Assembly (NCBI RefSeq): GCF_001641265.1
Contig: NW_020167531.1
Coordinates: 1,091,465 to 1,155,464, forward strand
Length of the DNA stretch: 64,000 nucleotides
Source: Pseudogymnoascus destructans
Taxonomy: Eukaryota; Ascomycota; Leotiomycetes; Thelebolales; Thelebolaceae
Reading direction: 5' to 3'
This document shows, in pieces, positions 20,061-31,500 of the stretch (position 1 is its first letter; the number at the start of each line of letters is the position of its first letter). The notes beneath the pieces are model-generated. The model was not told the origin of the DNA. It did not search any database and saw only the letters and a program-made list of their open reading frames with translations. The translations under genes were made by a program, and so were the position numbers.

Positions 20061-20770
20061 ATTTAACACTACAATGACGGAAAGTAACATTCGAGGCGGG
20101 TTCCGAGGGGCAGGGCTTCTTCCATTTGACCCTGAGAGAGTGATATCTACACTTGATCTTAAGTTAAGGACACCAACGCCTCCAAGCTCCCGCCCAGGTA
20201 CTGCTCAACCTTGGGTTTCTCAGACACCAAACAACCCAATTGAAGCTATGTCACAGTCTACATTTATTAAAACTCGGATTTCACGCCATCAAAATAGCTC
20301 TCCAACCTCAATCTATGCAGCTGTTGACCAGTTTACAAAGGGTGCATCGCAAATAATGCATCAATTAGCACTGCTAAAGGGAGAGAACCAAAACCTACGA
20401 CAGGCAAATGAAGTACTAAGCAAGCGCCGGAGAGCTAGGAAAACATGACTACAGCAAGGAGGATCACTTAGTCAACAAGGGGCGCAAGAGCTACAGGATG
20501 AGAGGGATGTTGTGCAGCAGGTAGAGCAGAAAATAAGGGCAAGCCGTGGTCAGAAGCCAAGGGAAGAAACCCGTGCCCGTCGCTGTGGCAAGTGTGGTGA
20601 GACTGGGCACAATGCGCGCACGTGTCAGATTGTAATAGACACCTCTGAGGAAGAGGACTCCGAGTAGTTTCAATTGATTTCTAATGTTGTGGTAGATTTA
20701 TCGCAATGTTTGTCGTGAGGGTAGATAATTTTGGCGCTTTCGCTTGTTTGGCGCTTTCGCTATACATGTA
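20061..20770 (+). pseudogene. 3' fragment of pogo element (copy C), near-identical to the intact copy
   Basis: Matches 23958-24670 of the intact element with only about half a dozen differences by eye. It begins in the transposase at TTTAACACTACAATGACGG and includes the 3' terminal repeat (GGCGCTTTCGC...ATACATGTACGT, ending at 20770). One difference turns the CGA codon in the KTR stretch into TGA (20446-20448). The zinc-knuckle frame after it is otherwise intact. It joins the hAT remnant with no spacer, and truncation must be recent given the similarity. Confidence 0.85.
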
Positions 20771-20848
20771 CGTTATTCATATTCATGAATAAAAATTATA
20801 CACATATTCATATTCATATTCATATTCATGAATATATATTTATGAATA
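20771..20848. repeat. TTCATA-type microsatellite
   Basis: Degenerate runs of ATTCAT/TTCATA between two pogo ends. It provides the TA (20847-20848) next to the following element. Confidence 0.8.
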
Positions 20849-22704
20849 ACGTGCATGTATAACGAAAGTGCCAAACAAGCGAAAGTGCCAAAATATCGTG
20901 ACTACCCCATAAGAATTGTGATAAATCCACCACAACAATATAAATTAATTAAAACTACTCGGAGTCCTCTTCCTCAGACATGTCTATTACAATCTGACAA
21001 GTGCGCGCATTGTGTCCAGTCTCACCACACTTGCCACAGCGACAGCATGGGTTTCTTCCCTTGGCTTCCAACCACTACTTGCCCTTATTTCTTGCTCTAC
21101 TTGCTGCACAACGTCCCTCTCGTCCTGTAGCTCCTGTTGACTAAGTGATCCTCCTTGCTGTAGTCGTGTTTTTTTAGCTCTCCGGCGCTTGCTTAGCACT
21201 TCATTTGCCTGTCGCAGGTTTTGATTCTCTGCTTTTAACAATGCTAATTGATGCATTATTTGCGATGCACCCTTTGTAAACTGGTCAACAGCTGCATAGA
21301 TTGAGGTTGGAGAGCTATTTTGATGATGCGCAATTCTGTTTTTAATGAAAGTAGACTGTGATACAGCTTCAGTTGGGTTATTTGGTGTCTGAGAAACCCA
21401 TGGTTGAGCGGTGTTTGGGCGAGAGGTTGGAGGTGTTGGAGGTGTTGGCGTCTTAAACCTAAGGTCAAGTGTAGATATTACACTCTCAGGGCTAAATGGA
21501 AGAAGCCCAGCACCTCGGAACCCTCCCTGAATATTGCTTTCTGTCATTGCAATGTTAAATGCAGCGTGGAAGGCAGGAAAGAAGTCATCCTTAGTAATGT
21601 GAATAATATGAGCCCGCATCATATCTTCAATTTGCCAACCGTAAGCTCTCTTTAATGGGCCAAAACAGCCAACATCAAGTGGTTGGAGTATATGGGAAGA
21701 GTGAGCAGGCATACAAAGCATAATAATATTGTGTTCTTTGCAGTACTCCTCAAACTTGTCTGAGTGGTGGCTCTCATGACCATCAAGGACTAACAAGCGA
21801 TAACCACCAACACTCCGGGGCTTTGTGTGCTTCTCAAAATGCTGAATCCAATCCATACCTCTCTCGTTTGTAGTCCAGCCATTTGCAGTAACAGCGATTA
21901 CCCAATCTGCTGGAAATCCGCTATTCTCATACCAAGATGCAAGGTGGTTTTTACCTGCCACAATGACAAATGGCGGCACTGCCCAACCTTGAGAACTAAT
22001 GCCTTGGATTACTGTAACCCATTCCCGATTGCCAGGCTGCACCTTTTTTGCCTTTGCCCGCCCATCTGAGCTCGTTACTACCGTTGCGCTTGAGATGACG
22101 CCCATCATAAACCCAGTCTCATCAAAGTTGTAGATATCTGCATTGTTGATGCCATACTTTAGAATTGTGTTCCATACAAGCTCAAACCAGCCACGAATGA
22201 CTTCTGGATCTTCGCACTTAGCCCTCTGGTAGTCGTATTTTTGCTGGAAGTGTGTCCGGAGCTCTACATGGCGCTTAACAAAGTTTGAAGCCCAACGTGA
22301 CCCGACACGTGGCGCGTCGCGTGTTGCAAGTAGTCGATTTGCCATATCTTCAACAATAGACAACTGAGGAGGGAACCCTTTAGCAGCTAAGTCAAGTATA
22401 TACTGAACAAGAACTGATTCCTCTAGGTTACTTAATTTCCGTAAGTTGGCTTGGATATCGCGTCGTGAAGGTACGCCTTGTAAACGGTGACGTAGCTTGC
22501 GGTGGTCTACGGAATAGATCCTAGCTGCAACTCGAAGGCGCAAATTTGGGTCGCTTTGCATAGCTTGGATAGCTAGCACTAATTTGCTTTCATCATTTTT
22601 ATGCATGTTTTGTTGTGGAGGAATTTAACATTTAGTTGGGGGGGTTGGTCACCGCATGATTTTGGCACTTTCGCTTGTTTGGCACTTTCGTTATACATGC
22701 ACGT
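20849..22704 (-). mobile_element. pogo-type element B, 1,856 bp, with perfect ~46-bp terminal inverted repeats
   Basis: Both ends read ACGTGCATGTATAACG inward, followed by two spaced copies of a CGAAAGTGCC core; arms 20849-20894 and 22659-22704 match. The left flank is TA, the right flank CA (a likely mutated TA), as expected for Tc1-mariner-pogo target choice. Carries one transposase gene on the minus strand. Confidence 0.9.
20987..22606 (-). CDS. pogo-type (DD35D) transposase, element B, frameshifted at its very end
   Basis: 539 codons. N-terminal HTH-type DNA-binding region, then a catalytic core with NFDETGFMMG (first Asp), VLDGHESH (second) and LDVGCFGPLK (third). The second and third Asp are 35 residues apart, the pogo/Fot1 spacing. 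The C-terminal part has a helical, Glu/Gln-rich stretch. Compared with element A, one base is missing near 21047. The expected zinc knuckle CGKCGETGHNARTC is therefore read out of frame and the protein ends 5' of its normal stop. The core is complete, so it might still act. Confidence 0.88.
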   Translation of the reverse strand: MHKNDESKLVLAIQAMQSDPNLRLRVAARIYSVDHRKLRHRLQGVPSRRDIQANLRKLSNLEESVLVQYILDLAAKGFPPQLSIVEDMANRLLATRDAPRVGSRWASNFVKRHVELRTHFQQKYDYQRAKCEDPEVIRGWFELVWNTILKYGINNADIYNFDETGFMMGVISSATVVTSSDGRAKAKKVQPGNREWVTVIQGISSQGWAVPPFVIVAGKNHLASWYENSGFPADWVIAVTANGWTTNERGMDWIQHFEKHTKPRSVGGYRLLVLDGHESHHSDKFEEYCKEHNIIMLCMPAHSSHILQPLDVGCFGPLKRAYGWQIEDMMRAHIIHITKDDFFPAFHAAFNIAMTESNIQGGFRGAGLLPFSPESVISTLDLRFKTPTPPTPPTSRPNTAQPWVSQTPNNPTEAVSQSTFIKNRIAHHQNSSPTSIYAAVDQFTKGASQIMHQLALLKAENQNLRQANEVLSKRRRAKKTRLQQGGSLSQQELQDERDVVQQVEQEIRASSGWKPREETHAVAVASVVRLDTMRALVRL

Positions 22705-22798
22705 CATTCATAAATATTTAAATATAGATAGGTCTAACTACATTAGGTAAGGTAATTACTATATAGGTAAGGTAATTACTATATTAGGAATAGTAGAT
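22705..22798. other. Spacer between pogo elements B and D
   Basis: AT-rich. Contains a duplicated TAGGTAAGGTAATTACTATA unit (22743-22785). No gene. Confidence 0.6.
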
Positions 22799-22810
22799 AA
22801 TGTACATGTA

Positions 22811-24670
22811 ACGTACATGTATAGCGAAAGCGCCAAACAAGCGAAAGCGCCAAAATGATGCGGTGACCAAACCCCCCAACTAAATGTTAAATTCCTCAAC
22901 AACAAAACATGCCCCATAAAAACGATGAAAGCCAATTAGTGCTAGCTATCCAGGCTATGCAAAGCGACCCAAAGTTACGCCTTCGAGTTGCTGCTAGGAT
23001 CTATTCTGTGGACCACCGCAAGCTAGGTCGTCGTCTAGAAGGTGTACCTTCACGACGCGATATCCAAGCCAACTCACGGAAATTAACTAACCTAGAGGAG
23101 TCCGTCCTTGTTCAGTATATACTCGACCTAGCTGCCAAAGGGTTTCCTCCTCGGCTGTCTGTTGTTGAAGATATGGCAAGTCGACTACTTGCAACACGCG
23201 ACGCGTCACGCGTTGGGTCGCGTTGGGCTTCAAACTTTGTTAAGCGGCGTGTAGAGCTCCAGACACGCTTTCAGCGCAAATACGACTACCAGAGGGCTAA
23301 GTGCGAAGATCCAGAAGTTATTAATGGCTGGTTTGAGCTTGTGCGTAACACAATTGCGAAATATGGTATCGATGAAGCAGATATCTACAACTTTGATGAG
23401 ACTGGGTTTATGATGGGCGTTATCTCAACTGCTATGGTTGTAACAAGCTCAGACGGGCGGGCAAAAGCAAAGAAGGTACAGCCTGGTAATCGGGAATGGG
23501 TTACAGTAATCCAAGGCGTTAGTTCTCAAGGTTGGGCAGTACCACCATTTATCATTGTTGCAGGCAAAAACCACCTTACATCTTGGTATGAGAATAGTGG
23601 ATTTTCAAGCGATTGGGTGATTTCTGTTACTGAAAATGGCTGGACTACAAACGAGAGAGGCATGGATTGGATTCAGCACTTTGAGAAGCATACAAAGGCC
23701 CGGAGTGTTGGTGGTTATCGCTTGTTAGTCCTTGATGGTCATGAGAGCCACCACTCAGATGAGTTTGAGGAGTACTGCAAGGAACACAACATTATTACGC
23801 TTTGTATGCCTGCTCACTCTTCTCATCTACTCCAGCCACTTGATGTTGGCTGTTTCGGCCCGTTAAAGCAGGCCTATGGTCGGCAAATTGAAGATATGAT
23901 GCAGGCTCATATTTCTCATATTACAAAGGATGACTTCTTTCCTGCCTTCCACGCTGCATTTAACACTACAATGACGGAAAGTAACATTCGAGGCGGGTTC
24001 CGAGGGGCAGGGCTTCTTCCATTTGACCCTGAGAGAGTGATATCTACACTTGATCTTAAGTTAAGGACACCAACGCCTCCAAGCTCCCGCCCAGGTACTG
24101 CTCAACCTTGGGTTTCTCAGACACCAAACAACCCAATTGAAGCTATGTCACAGTCTACATTTATTAAAACTCGGATTTCACGCCATCAAAATAGCTCTCC
24201 AACCTCAATCTATGCAGCTGTTGACCAGTTTACAAAGGGTGCATCGCAAATAATGCATCAATTAGCACTGCTAAAGGCAGAGAACCAAAACCTACGACAG
24301 GCAAATGAAGTACTAAGCAAGCGCCGGAGAGCTAGGAAAACACGACTACAGCAAGGAGGATCACTTAGTCAACAAGGGGCACAAGAGCTACAGGATGAGA
24401 GGGATGTTGTGCAGCAGGTAGAGCAGGAAATAAGGGCAAGCCGTGGTCGGAAGCCAAGGGAAGAAACCCGTGCCCGTCGCTGTGGCAAGTGTGGTGAGAC
24501 TGGGCACAATGCGCGCACGTGTCAGATTGTAATAGACACCTCTGAGGAAGAGGACTCCGAGTAGTTTCAATTGATTTCTAATGTTGTGGTAGATTTATCG
24601 CAATGTTTGTCGTGAGGGTAGATAATTTTGGCGCTTTCGCTTGTTTGGCGCTTTCGCTATACATGTACGT
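22811..24670 (+). mobile_element. pogo-type element A, 1,860 bp, apparently intact, inserted in the end of element D
   Basis: Perfect ~46-bp terminal inverted repeats (22811-22856 and 24625-24670). Both begin ACGTACATGTATAGCG and contain two CGAAAGCGCC cores separated by AAACAAG. TA is duplicated at 22809-22810 and 24671-24672. The flanks fuse to GTACATG-TA-TAGC, the terminal repeat of the decayed element D, so A jumped into D's end. With an uninterrupted transposase it may be autonomous. Confidence 0.92.
22909..24564 (+). CDS. pogo-type (DD35D) transposase with C-terminal zinc knuckle, element A
   Basis: 551 codons. Residues ~1-130 form the HTH DNA-binding region (LRLRVAARIYSVDHRKLGRRLEG, then GSRWASNFVKR). 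Catalytic Asp residues are D163 (NFDETGFM), D276 (VLDGHESH) and D312 (QPLDVGCF), with exactly 35 residues between the last two. A coiled-coil-like stretch (QLALLKAENQNLRQANEVLSKRRR) precedes a CCHC knuckle CGKCGETGHNARTC at 525-538 and an acidic end. It should bind the inverted repeats, cut and paste the element, and choose TA targets. No defect seen. Confidence 0.93.
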   Translation: MPHKNDESQLVLAIQAMQSDPKLRLRVAARIYSVDHRKLGRRLEGVPSRRDIQANSRKLTNLEESVLVQYILDLAAKGFPPRLSVVEDMASRLLATRDASRVGSRWASNFVKRRVELQTRFQRKYDYQRAKCEDPEVINGWFELVRNTIAKYGIDEADIYNFDETGFMMGVISTAMVVTSSDGRAKAKKVQPGNREWVTVIQGVSSQGWAVPPFIIVAGKNHLTSWYENSGFSSDWVISVTENGWTTNERGMDWIQHFEKHTKARSVGGYRLLVLDGHESHHSDEFEEYCKEHNIITLCMPAHSSHLLQPLDVGCFGPLKQAYGRQIEDMMQAHISHITKDDFFPAFHAAFNTTMTESNIRGGFRGAGLLPFDPERVISTLDLKLRTPTPPSSRPGTAQPWVSQTPNNPIEAMSQSTFIKTRISRHQNSSPTSIYAAVDQFTKGASQIMHQLALLKAENQNLRQANEVLSKRRRARKTRLQQGGSLSQQGAQELQDERDVVQQVEQEIRASRGRKPREETRARRCGKCGETGHNARTCQIVIDTSEEEDSE

Positions 24671-26280
24671 TATAGCAAAATCGCCAAACAAGTGAAAGCG
24701 CCAAAATGATACAGTAACTAAACCCCCCAACTAAATGTTAAATTCCTCTATAACAAAACATGTCCTAGAAAAATGATGAGAGCCAATTAGTGCTAGCTAT
24801 CTAAGCTATGCAAAGTGACCTAAAGTTACACCTTCAAGTTCCTGCTAGGATCTATTCTATAGACCACCACAAGCTAGGTCGTTCTCTAGAAGGCGTACCT
24901 TCACAACGTAATATCCAAGCCAACTTAGAGAAATTAACTAACCTAGAGGAATCCGTCCTTGTTCACTATATACTCAACTTAGCTGCTAAAGGATTTCCAC
25001 CCTAGGTGTCTGTTGTTAAAGATATGGCTAATCGACTTCTTACGACATGTGATCAACTACATGTCAGGTTGCGTTAGGCTTACAACTTCATTAAGCGCCA
25101 CCTAGAGCTCTAGACATGCTTCTAGCAGAAATACGACTATGAGAGGGCTAAGTGTAAGGACATAGAAGTCATCTGTAGTTGGTTTGAGCTTGTGCGCAAT
25201 ACAATTACAAAATATGGCATCTATGATGTAGACATCTACAACTTTGATGAGACTGGGTTTATAATGGGCGTTATCTCAACTGCTATGGTTGTAACAAGCT
25301 TAGACAGGCATGCAAAAGCAAAGAAGGTGCAGCCTAGCAATCGGGAATGGGTTATAGTAATCTAAGGTGTTCATTCCCAAGGTTAGGCAGTGCTGCCATT
25401 CATCATTATTGCAGGTAAAAACCACCTTGCCTCTTGGTACCAAAACAGCAGATTTCCACCTAACTGGGTAATTGCTGTCTCTGAAAATGGTTAGACTACA
25501 AACAAGAGAGGTATGGATTGGATTCGGCATTTTGAGAAGCATACAAGGTCCCGAACTGTTAGTGGTTATCACTTGTTGGTCCTTGATGGTCATAAGAGCC
25601 ACTACTTAGACAAGTTTGAGGAGTACTACAAAGAACACAACATTATAACTCTCTACATGCCTGCTCATTCTTCTCATCTACTCTAGCCACTTGATGTTGG
25701 CTATTTTAGCCCATTAAAGAAGGCTTATGGTCAGCAAATTGAAGATATGATGCGGGCTTATATTATTCACATTACTAAGGACAACTTCTTTTCTGCCTTC
25801 TACGCTACATTTAACACGACAATGACAGAAAGCAACATTCAAGGAGGCTTCTAGAGTGCTAGACTTTTTCCATTCAACCCTAACAGTGTGATCTCTACAC
25901 TTGATCTTAAGTTAAAAGACACTAACGCCTCTAAGCTCCTGCCTAGGTACTGCTCAACCTTGGGTTTCCCAAACACCAAATAACCCAACTGAAGCTATGT
26001 CACAGTCTACCTTTATTAAAACTCATATTTCACGCCATCAAAATAGCTCTCCAACCTCAATCTATACAGTTGTTTGACCAGTTTACAAAGGGTGCATCGC
26101 AAATAATGCATTAATTCGCATTGTTAAAGGCAGAGAGGTTGGCATTGTTAGAAGCAGAGAACCAAATGCTCCGAACGGAGATGGAGGACCTTAGCAAGCG
26201 TCAGAGAGCTAAAAAAAAACACGTCTACGTAATGGAGGGTCACTTAGTGTACAAGAAGCTAAAGACCTAATAGCTGAGAT
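24671..26280 (+). pseudogene. pogo element D, heavily mutated copy (left end at 22799)
   Basis: Its terminal repeat is split by element A (GTACATG at 22802-22808, then TAGCAAAATCGCC from 24673). The coding part can be followed against A from 24772 to about 26130 but has many stops (TAA, TAG, TGA). Most differences from A are C-to-T or G-to-A, often CA to TA, for example ATCCAGG to ATCTAAG and CTCCAG to CTCTAG. After ~26200 it resembles element E (RNGGSLSVQEAKDLIAE) rather than A, and no right terminal repeat is visible. Confidence 0.82.
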
Positions 26281-26350
26281 TATATGAAAGGGGCGGCTTA
26301 CTCGGAAGCCTCGGGGGTTACTGGGAGTTATTTAGAGCCTATAAAAAGTA

Positions 26351-28165
26351 ATGTGGTTTACCACCAAACGGAACATCCCACCAAATGAAACACTTTCCAA
26401 CAAAAAGATGCCTCAGAAAGCTAATGAAGGCCGAGTTTTACTAGCCATTCAAGCTACCAAATCACCCCACAAACTGTCCATCCGACGTGCTGCGCAGCTA
26501 TATGAGGTCCCACATGTAACACTTACCCGTCGCATACACGGAAGCCAACCACGAGCTGGTAGACGCGACAAACAACGTCCATTGACCCCAATTGAGGAAA
26601 GGAGCTCATACGATACGTACTTGACCTAGATTCGCGAGGATTTCCACCTCGAATTGAGGATGTACGAGATATAGTGAATCTCCTCCGTGCGACGCGTCGC
26701 GAACCCCCAGTTGGAAAAAACTGGCCCTACCGCTTTGTACACAATGAACCAAAGCTTAAGACGCGTCTCTCTCGTGCGTACAACCTCCAGCGAGCCCTCT
26801 GCGAAGATCCTGATTGTATAACAAAGTGGTTTGAGCTGGTAAAGAACATGCAGGCGAAGTACAGCATCCAGGATGCTGACTTCTACAACTTTGATGAGAC
26901 GGGCTTTATGATGGGTGTTATCTGTGGGAATATGGTTGTTACAAGCTCAGATCGAAAAGGCCGAGCAAAGCAGCTTCAGTCTGGTAATCGGGAATGGGCA
27001 ACAGCGATTGAATGTGTGAGTGCAGACGGCTTTGTAGTGCCTGCATACTTGATTGTACAAGGCAAGCATCACCTTGCGCCTTACACACAGAGTGCGGCCT
27101 TCCACCTACTTGGGCCATCAAGACCTCACCAAATGGCTGGACCGACAATGATACAGGTCTAGACTGGATAAAACACTTTAATCAGCATACACGTGTACGA
27201 ACACAAGGGGTCTGGCGGATGATTGTCCTAGATGGCCATGAGAGCCACCTATCTGCCCAGTTTGATATGTACTGCAAGGAGAACAACATTATTACGCTCT
27301 GTCTCCCTGCGCACTCCTCACATCTTACCCAGCCTCTTGATGTTGGGTGTTTTAGTGTACTAAAGCGAATCTATGGTCGAGAACTTGAGGTTCATTAAGG
27401 CCTCTATTACCCATATCACTAAGATTGAGTTCTTTATTGCATTCAAGGCTGCCCACGACCATACAATGACAACTGAAAATATCCTAGCTGGCTTTCGAGG
27501 TACTGGCCTAGTCCTGTACAACCCAGAAGCAGTTCTCTCAAAGCTTGATATCAAGTTACGGATGCCAACACCAACTGGATCCCCCCTACTAGAGGCTGAC
27601 CCTTGGGTCCCTCAAACGCCACAAACCCCAGCTGATGCAATTTTGCAGTCTAAGTTTGTACAGAATAGAATTGGAATTCATCAAGGAAGCTCCCCAACAA
27701 CGATTTTTTCAGCTGTAAAACAGCTGGTGAAGGGTACAGACCGCATTGCACACCAAATGACCCTTATACAAGAGGAGGGTCCGTACCCTTCGAAAGGCCA
27801 ACACAGCACTTTCAAAGCGTCGGAAAGCCAAGCGTACACGTGTCCAAGATGGAGGGTCACTTACTATAGAAGATGCTCAAAAACTGATCGCTGAAAAAGA
27901 GGATAAAGGGTTGAAACGACAGAAAAGGTCAAATGAGGAGGGTGCTGTAGAGGCTGGTCCGTCGACTTCGCGGCGTTGTGGGAGGTGCGGCAAGACTGGG
28001 CATAATGTACGAACCTGTCAAGAGGTTGAAGAGATATTAGGAGAAGAGAATTCAATTGAGTGTAGTTAATTTTAATGTGTTAGGGTGGAGTAATTGGGTT
28101 TGAGGTTGCGATGCTATCAGAAAGTGTTTCATTTGGTGGGATGTTCCGTTTGTGGTAAACCACGT
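26351..28165 (+). mobile_element. pogo-type element E, 1,815 bp, different terminal repeats, broken gene
   Basis: Ends match inward: ATGTGGTTTACCACC... on the left and ACGTGGTTTACCACA... on the right, with a shared GGAACATCCCACCAAATG block and ACACTTTC. TA flanks at 26349-26350 and 28166-28167. The internal gene (ATG at 26408) is related to A and B. Confidence 0.88.
26408..28069 (+). pseudogene. Transposase of element E, several frameshifts
   Basis: Recognisable blocks in order: N-terminal HTH (IRRAAQLYEVPHVTLTRRI), FYNFDETGFMMGVI, MIVLDGHESHLSAQF, PAHSSHLTQPLDVGCFSVLKR, AGFRGTGLVLYNPEAV and a C-terminal CCHC knuckle CGRCGKTGHNVRTC. Frame changes occur near 26610, 27120, 27390 and 27790. All catalytic Asp codons survive but no single frame spans them. 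Confidence 0.85.
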
Positions 28166-28522
28166 TATGCGTAGTTCCATTAAAATAGCAAAAAAAAAAA
28201 AAAAAAAAAAACAATTGCATCGTTTTTACCCTGTTCTACATACTGAAATCTATTGTCGAAGCCTTTTTCCATTGCGCAAAAACCTGAAGGTCCGACTGAT
28301 AAAAGCGCCACACGATTTGTGCACGGTGACAATCTTTCGGTCCTTTACTCTACCCGTAAGAAATTGGCCGGGTATATACCCTACCCGTGGGAATCACGGA
28401 TACTACCCAGATGCATATCCGCCGAACACTGGTCGGAGGGGAACGTTTTCACACTTCGCATCCGCGAATACGACGCAAATTTTGACTCGAGTTATTCTTA
28501 TTACGAAGTCTATAAAGCCCGC
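28166..28522. other. Spacer with a 22-A run; 3' flank of the transporter gene
   Basis: A22 at 28190-28211. No gene seen. It should contain the polyadenylation region of the minus-strand transporter gene that ends at 28523. Confidence 0.55.
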
Positions 28523-31500
28523 TCAATCCTTCTTTCCCTTTGAAGAATTCTCCTTCAAAGCCGTACTATTTACATCTGACACCGAAACCGTGAAGGAAAA
28601 ATCTGTCTCGCCAACTAAATCTTTCACATGCTTAACCAGCCTTGCTAAGTCATCAGTAATCAAACTAGTCGCAACTTGAAGGCAAGCATATGCACTATAG
28701 CCGGGCTCTTCTATATGTCGCATACCCAAGATACCCGCATCTAGGGCCTCTAAGCGCTTGTTCAAATAGTAAGGTTCTGGTAATTGGATGTAAGGAGGCA
28801 GGGTGGAGCCCTGTGTGATGGATGCAGAGAGGAGGGAAAGCGCTGATGTGATTTGGTGGCTAGCTGGACCTACGTCCTCGATCAGGACACTTAGATCATT
28901 AAGCCAAGCCCTTTGTGTAGCGGTTTCCGTTTGGGTAGGTACGGAGCCTTCCTCCTTCGACCAGATTTGAGTCGCATAGGAAATAATAGAGAGGTAGTTC
29001 AAGATGCTATCGTAGATTTAAATTAGCGTTCTGGTGCTGTTTGTGGGAGCGAAATATCTCGAATTAGGCTATAAAAATCGAGCAAGACTTACTTCGTAGA
29101 CCTGAGAATAATGGCTTCATAAGTCTCCCTAGGAAACTTACCTCCCACAGTCGGCTCCCACTTCTGCCAATCTGCATGTTTTTTTAAAGAGGGCAGAATC
29201 ATCATGAGCTTGCTAAAAATCTTGTGGCGCGCTTTCTGTAACTGTCGATGAGGAGACGTCTTCGACCTCATATCCTCTTCCGTATTGTGTAGTCGGGACC
29301 TCGTAGTTGAATTAACAACGCTATAGTAGTTTGCGAGCAGGTAAAGCATGGAGCCAAGTTCTTTTCGAAGACAACTGCGGTCCGAGACTTGGTATGGAAA
29401 AATAGTCCAAATAAACGCCACAAAAGATCCTCCTGCTACACAAGCTAACCGGTAAAAGGCGAGTTGGTAGGTTCTATCTGTGTTAGTTGTGTACGCAACT
29501 ACGGAGAATGAGGTACTCACGGATAGTAAGGCTGGCCACTTGCAGATGCCGCTTTAATACCAATCTTCTTGACTTGAAGCTCATATGCTAGAAGTTCGGT
29601 CAGTCATCCGCACATTCATACTGCGAGGTAGGAAGTTTCGTACCAATTACCATAACCTGCGTTACTATGATAACTAGCCAGATTGTAAGGAATCGAGGGA
29701 ATTTCAAGAAAAAATACATCTCAAGGAATATGAATAACCAAAGGAAGACAAGTACTCCGGGCGTTTTTTCGCCAACAATATACCAGATGACAAGTGAAGA
29801 GATAGCCGCGATAAAAGTTCCTAGCATTCGTCCCAAAAAACCAAAAATCGCTTCGCCGGAAGTCATGTTCATACCGATGGCAATAATAATCATAGCCCAC
29901 ACTAGACGTTGCTTGATGAAGAAGAGTTGCGTATCCTTCAAGAAAGCAACGATACCTATAGTTAAAGTAGCACAGGCTACGCGGAATCCAAATGCAGACT
30001 CTGGTGACCCCAAAAACCTAGGAATTGTCCGAAGCGCATTGCCAAAATGCTGCCAGGCAGTCTGTGGCGGAAGATGTTCAGGGTCCTTACGTTTGTTGAA
30101 ACCAGAGCCCAGATAAACGTTGTTCATGCCAGCTTCCGTTGAATCTGGATATTCAGCGTCGACGGTTGCGTCTTCGCGGCCCAATCCCATGATCCATTTC
30201 TTAATTCGACGTCGACCTGGGACAATCAGTCGATTCTTTTTCATTGTGCCATCTTCGACCTTTTTGTCTGCAAACTTAACAAAATTTAATACTGCTATAC
30301 CAGTGAAGTAGAGCTGGGTTATATTAGTACATCGAATAATAACCTCTAGTCCATCGCAAAACAGTCTGTCCCAAGAGAAGGCACCGGCGATACAAATGAA
30401 TGAGAAAACACGTACCAGGTGTTCCATATATAGCATCAGATATAGCTGTTGTTGGTCTCGGCGGTGTTGGGCCTCATCCGGGGTGAAATTATCGCTGTTG
30501 CTGGGGGCGCTCTGTGCGTTGTCAAATTGGTCTTTAGATAAGCCCTTCTCTCGCGCCCATGCCTTTAAAGTTTCTCCTCGTTTATCGTGAAAGTCTACTA
30601 CCTTCTGATTTAGGAAGCTGGCAAACTCCAAATCACCAGGCCTTGGATCGGTGCCATTCTCCTCTACATCAGCTTCCTTCTTCTTCTTCGGCTTCGGTAG
30701 GATTTCTAAAACAAGGCTAGCATGCTCTATCCCCCCATCCATGGCTGCCGTGGCTATAGCGAATGGCTCGTGTAAGGCTTTCATGACTTCGTTCCAGACT
30801 TTCTTTTCTTCCGAGATAGCCGCTTCGTCAAGATGTTCCCAGGACTCAGCTCGATTGAAACTGTTTTCAGGAGGTTCAACCCATCCACGCCTCTCGGCAG
30901 TCCGTTCGAATATATCTGTGATAGTGCTCATACCTACGAGAGGAATTAAGATACCACGAAATAATGTGAATATCTCATCCAAATCCTTGGCATCTAATTT
31001 CCCCCAAGCATACTCTCTCTTCGCAAACGCCATATCGCCGTACAATTTCCCATGCAAACCGGTTAGTGCTCCGATAGCACCTTTCAAATCCTTAGCTTGG
31101 ATTGTCTCCGCTGGACTAGATTTAGATTTGTCTTCATTTTTCCTTTTGTTTCTGTCATCACGCTTCGGATCTGTCGCAGTCCCTGTTGCAGCAAACATAT
31201 CGCTGCTTCCCAAGCTTTGTATGTAGGCCGTGTGTGCCTATTAGAGAAGTTAGTGCCATTGATCCTGAATTAAAACGGCCAGGGGCAGCAAAATGTGCTC
31301 TACAAATGGTTAAAAACACATGAAACACCCACCTTCAGAACGCCTCTGACCGCCTGGACATATGCTGCCTGTCCTTTTTGAACTACTGCCCGAGAAGATA
31401 CCGGAATGATGAACAGAGAAACGCCCGTTGAAATAGCAAAGGCGCTTAAGAACGCGACCAAAAGTTGTCGTATGAGATCCTCGGCCTGTTCCATCGTCTG

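Noticed and set aside
29600..31213. The large middle exon of the transporter gene treated as a separate gene
   Set aside because: The splice sites at 31238-31332 and 29588-29643 join it in frame to flanking exons that complete the known two-part membrane protein.
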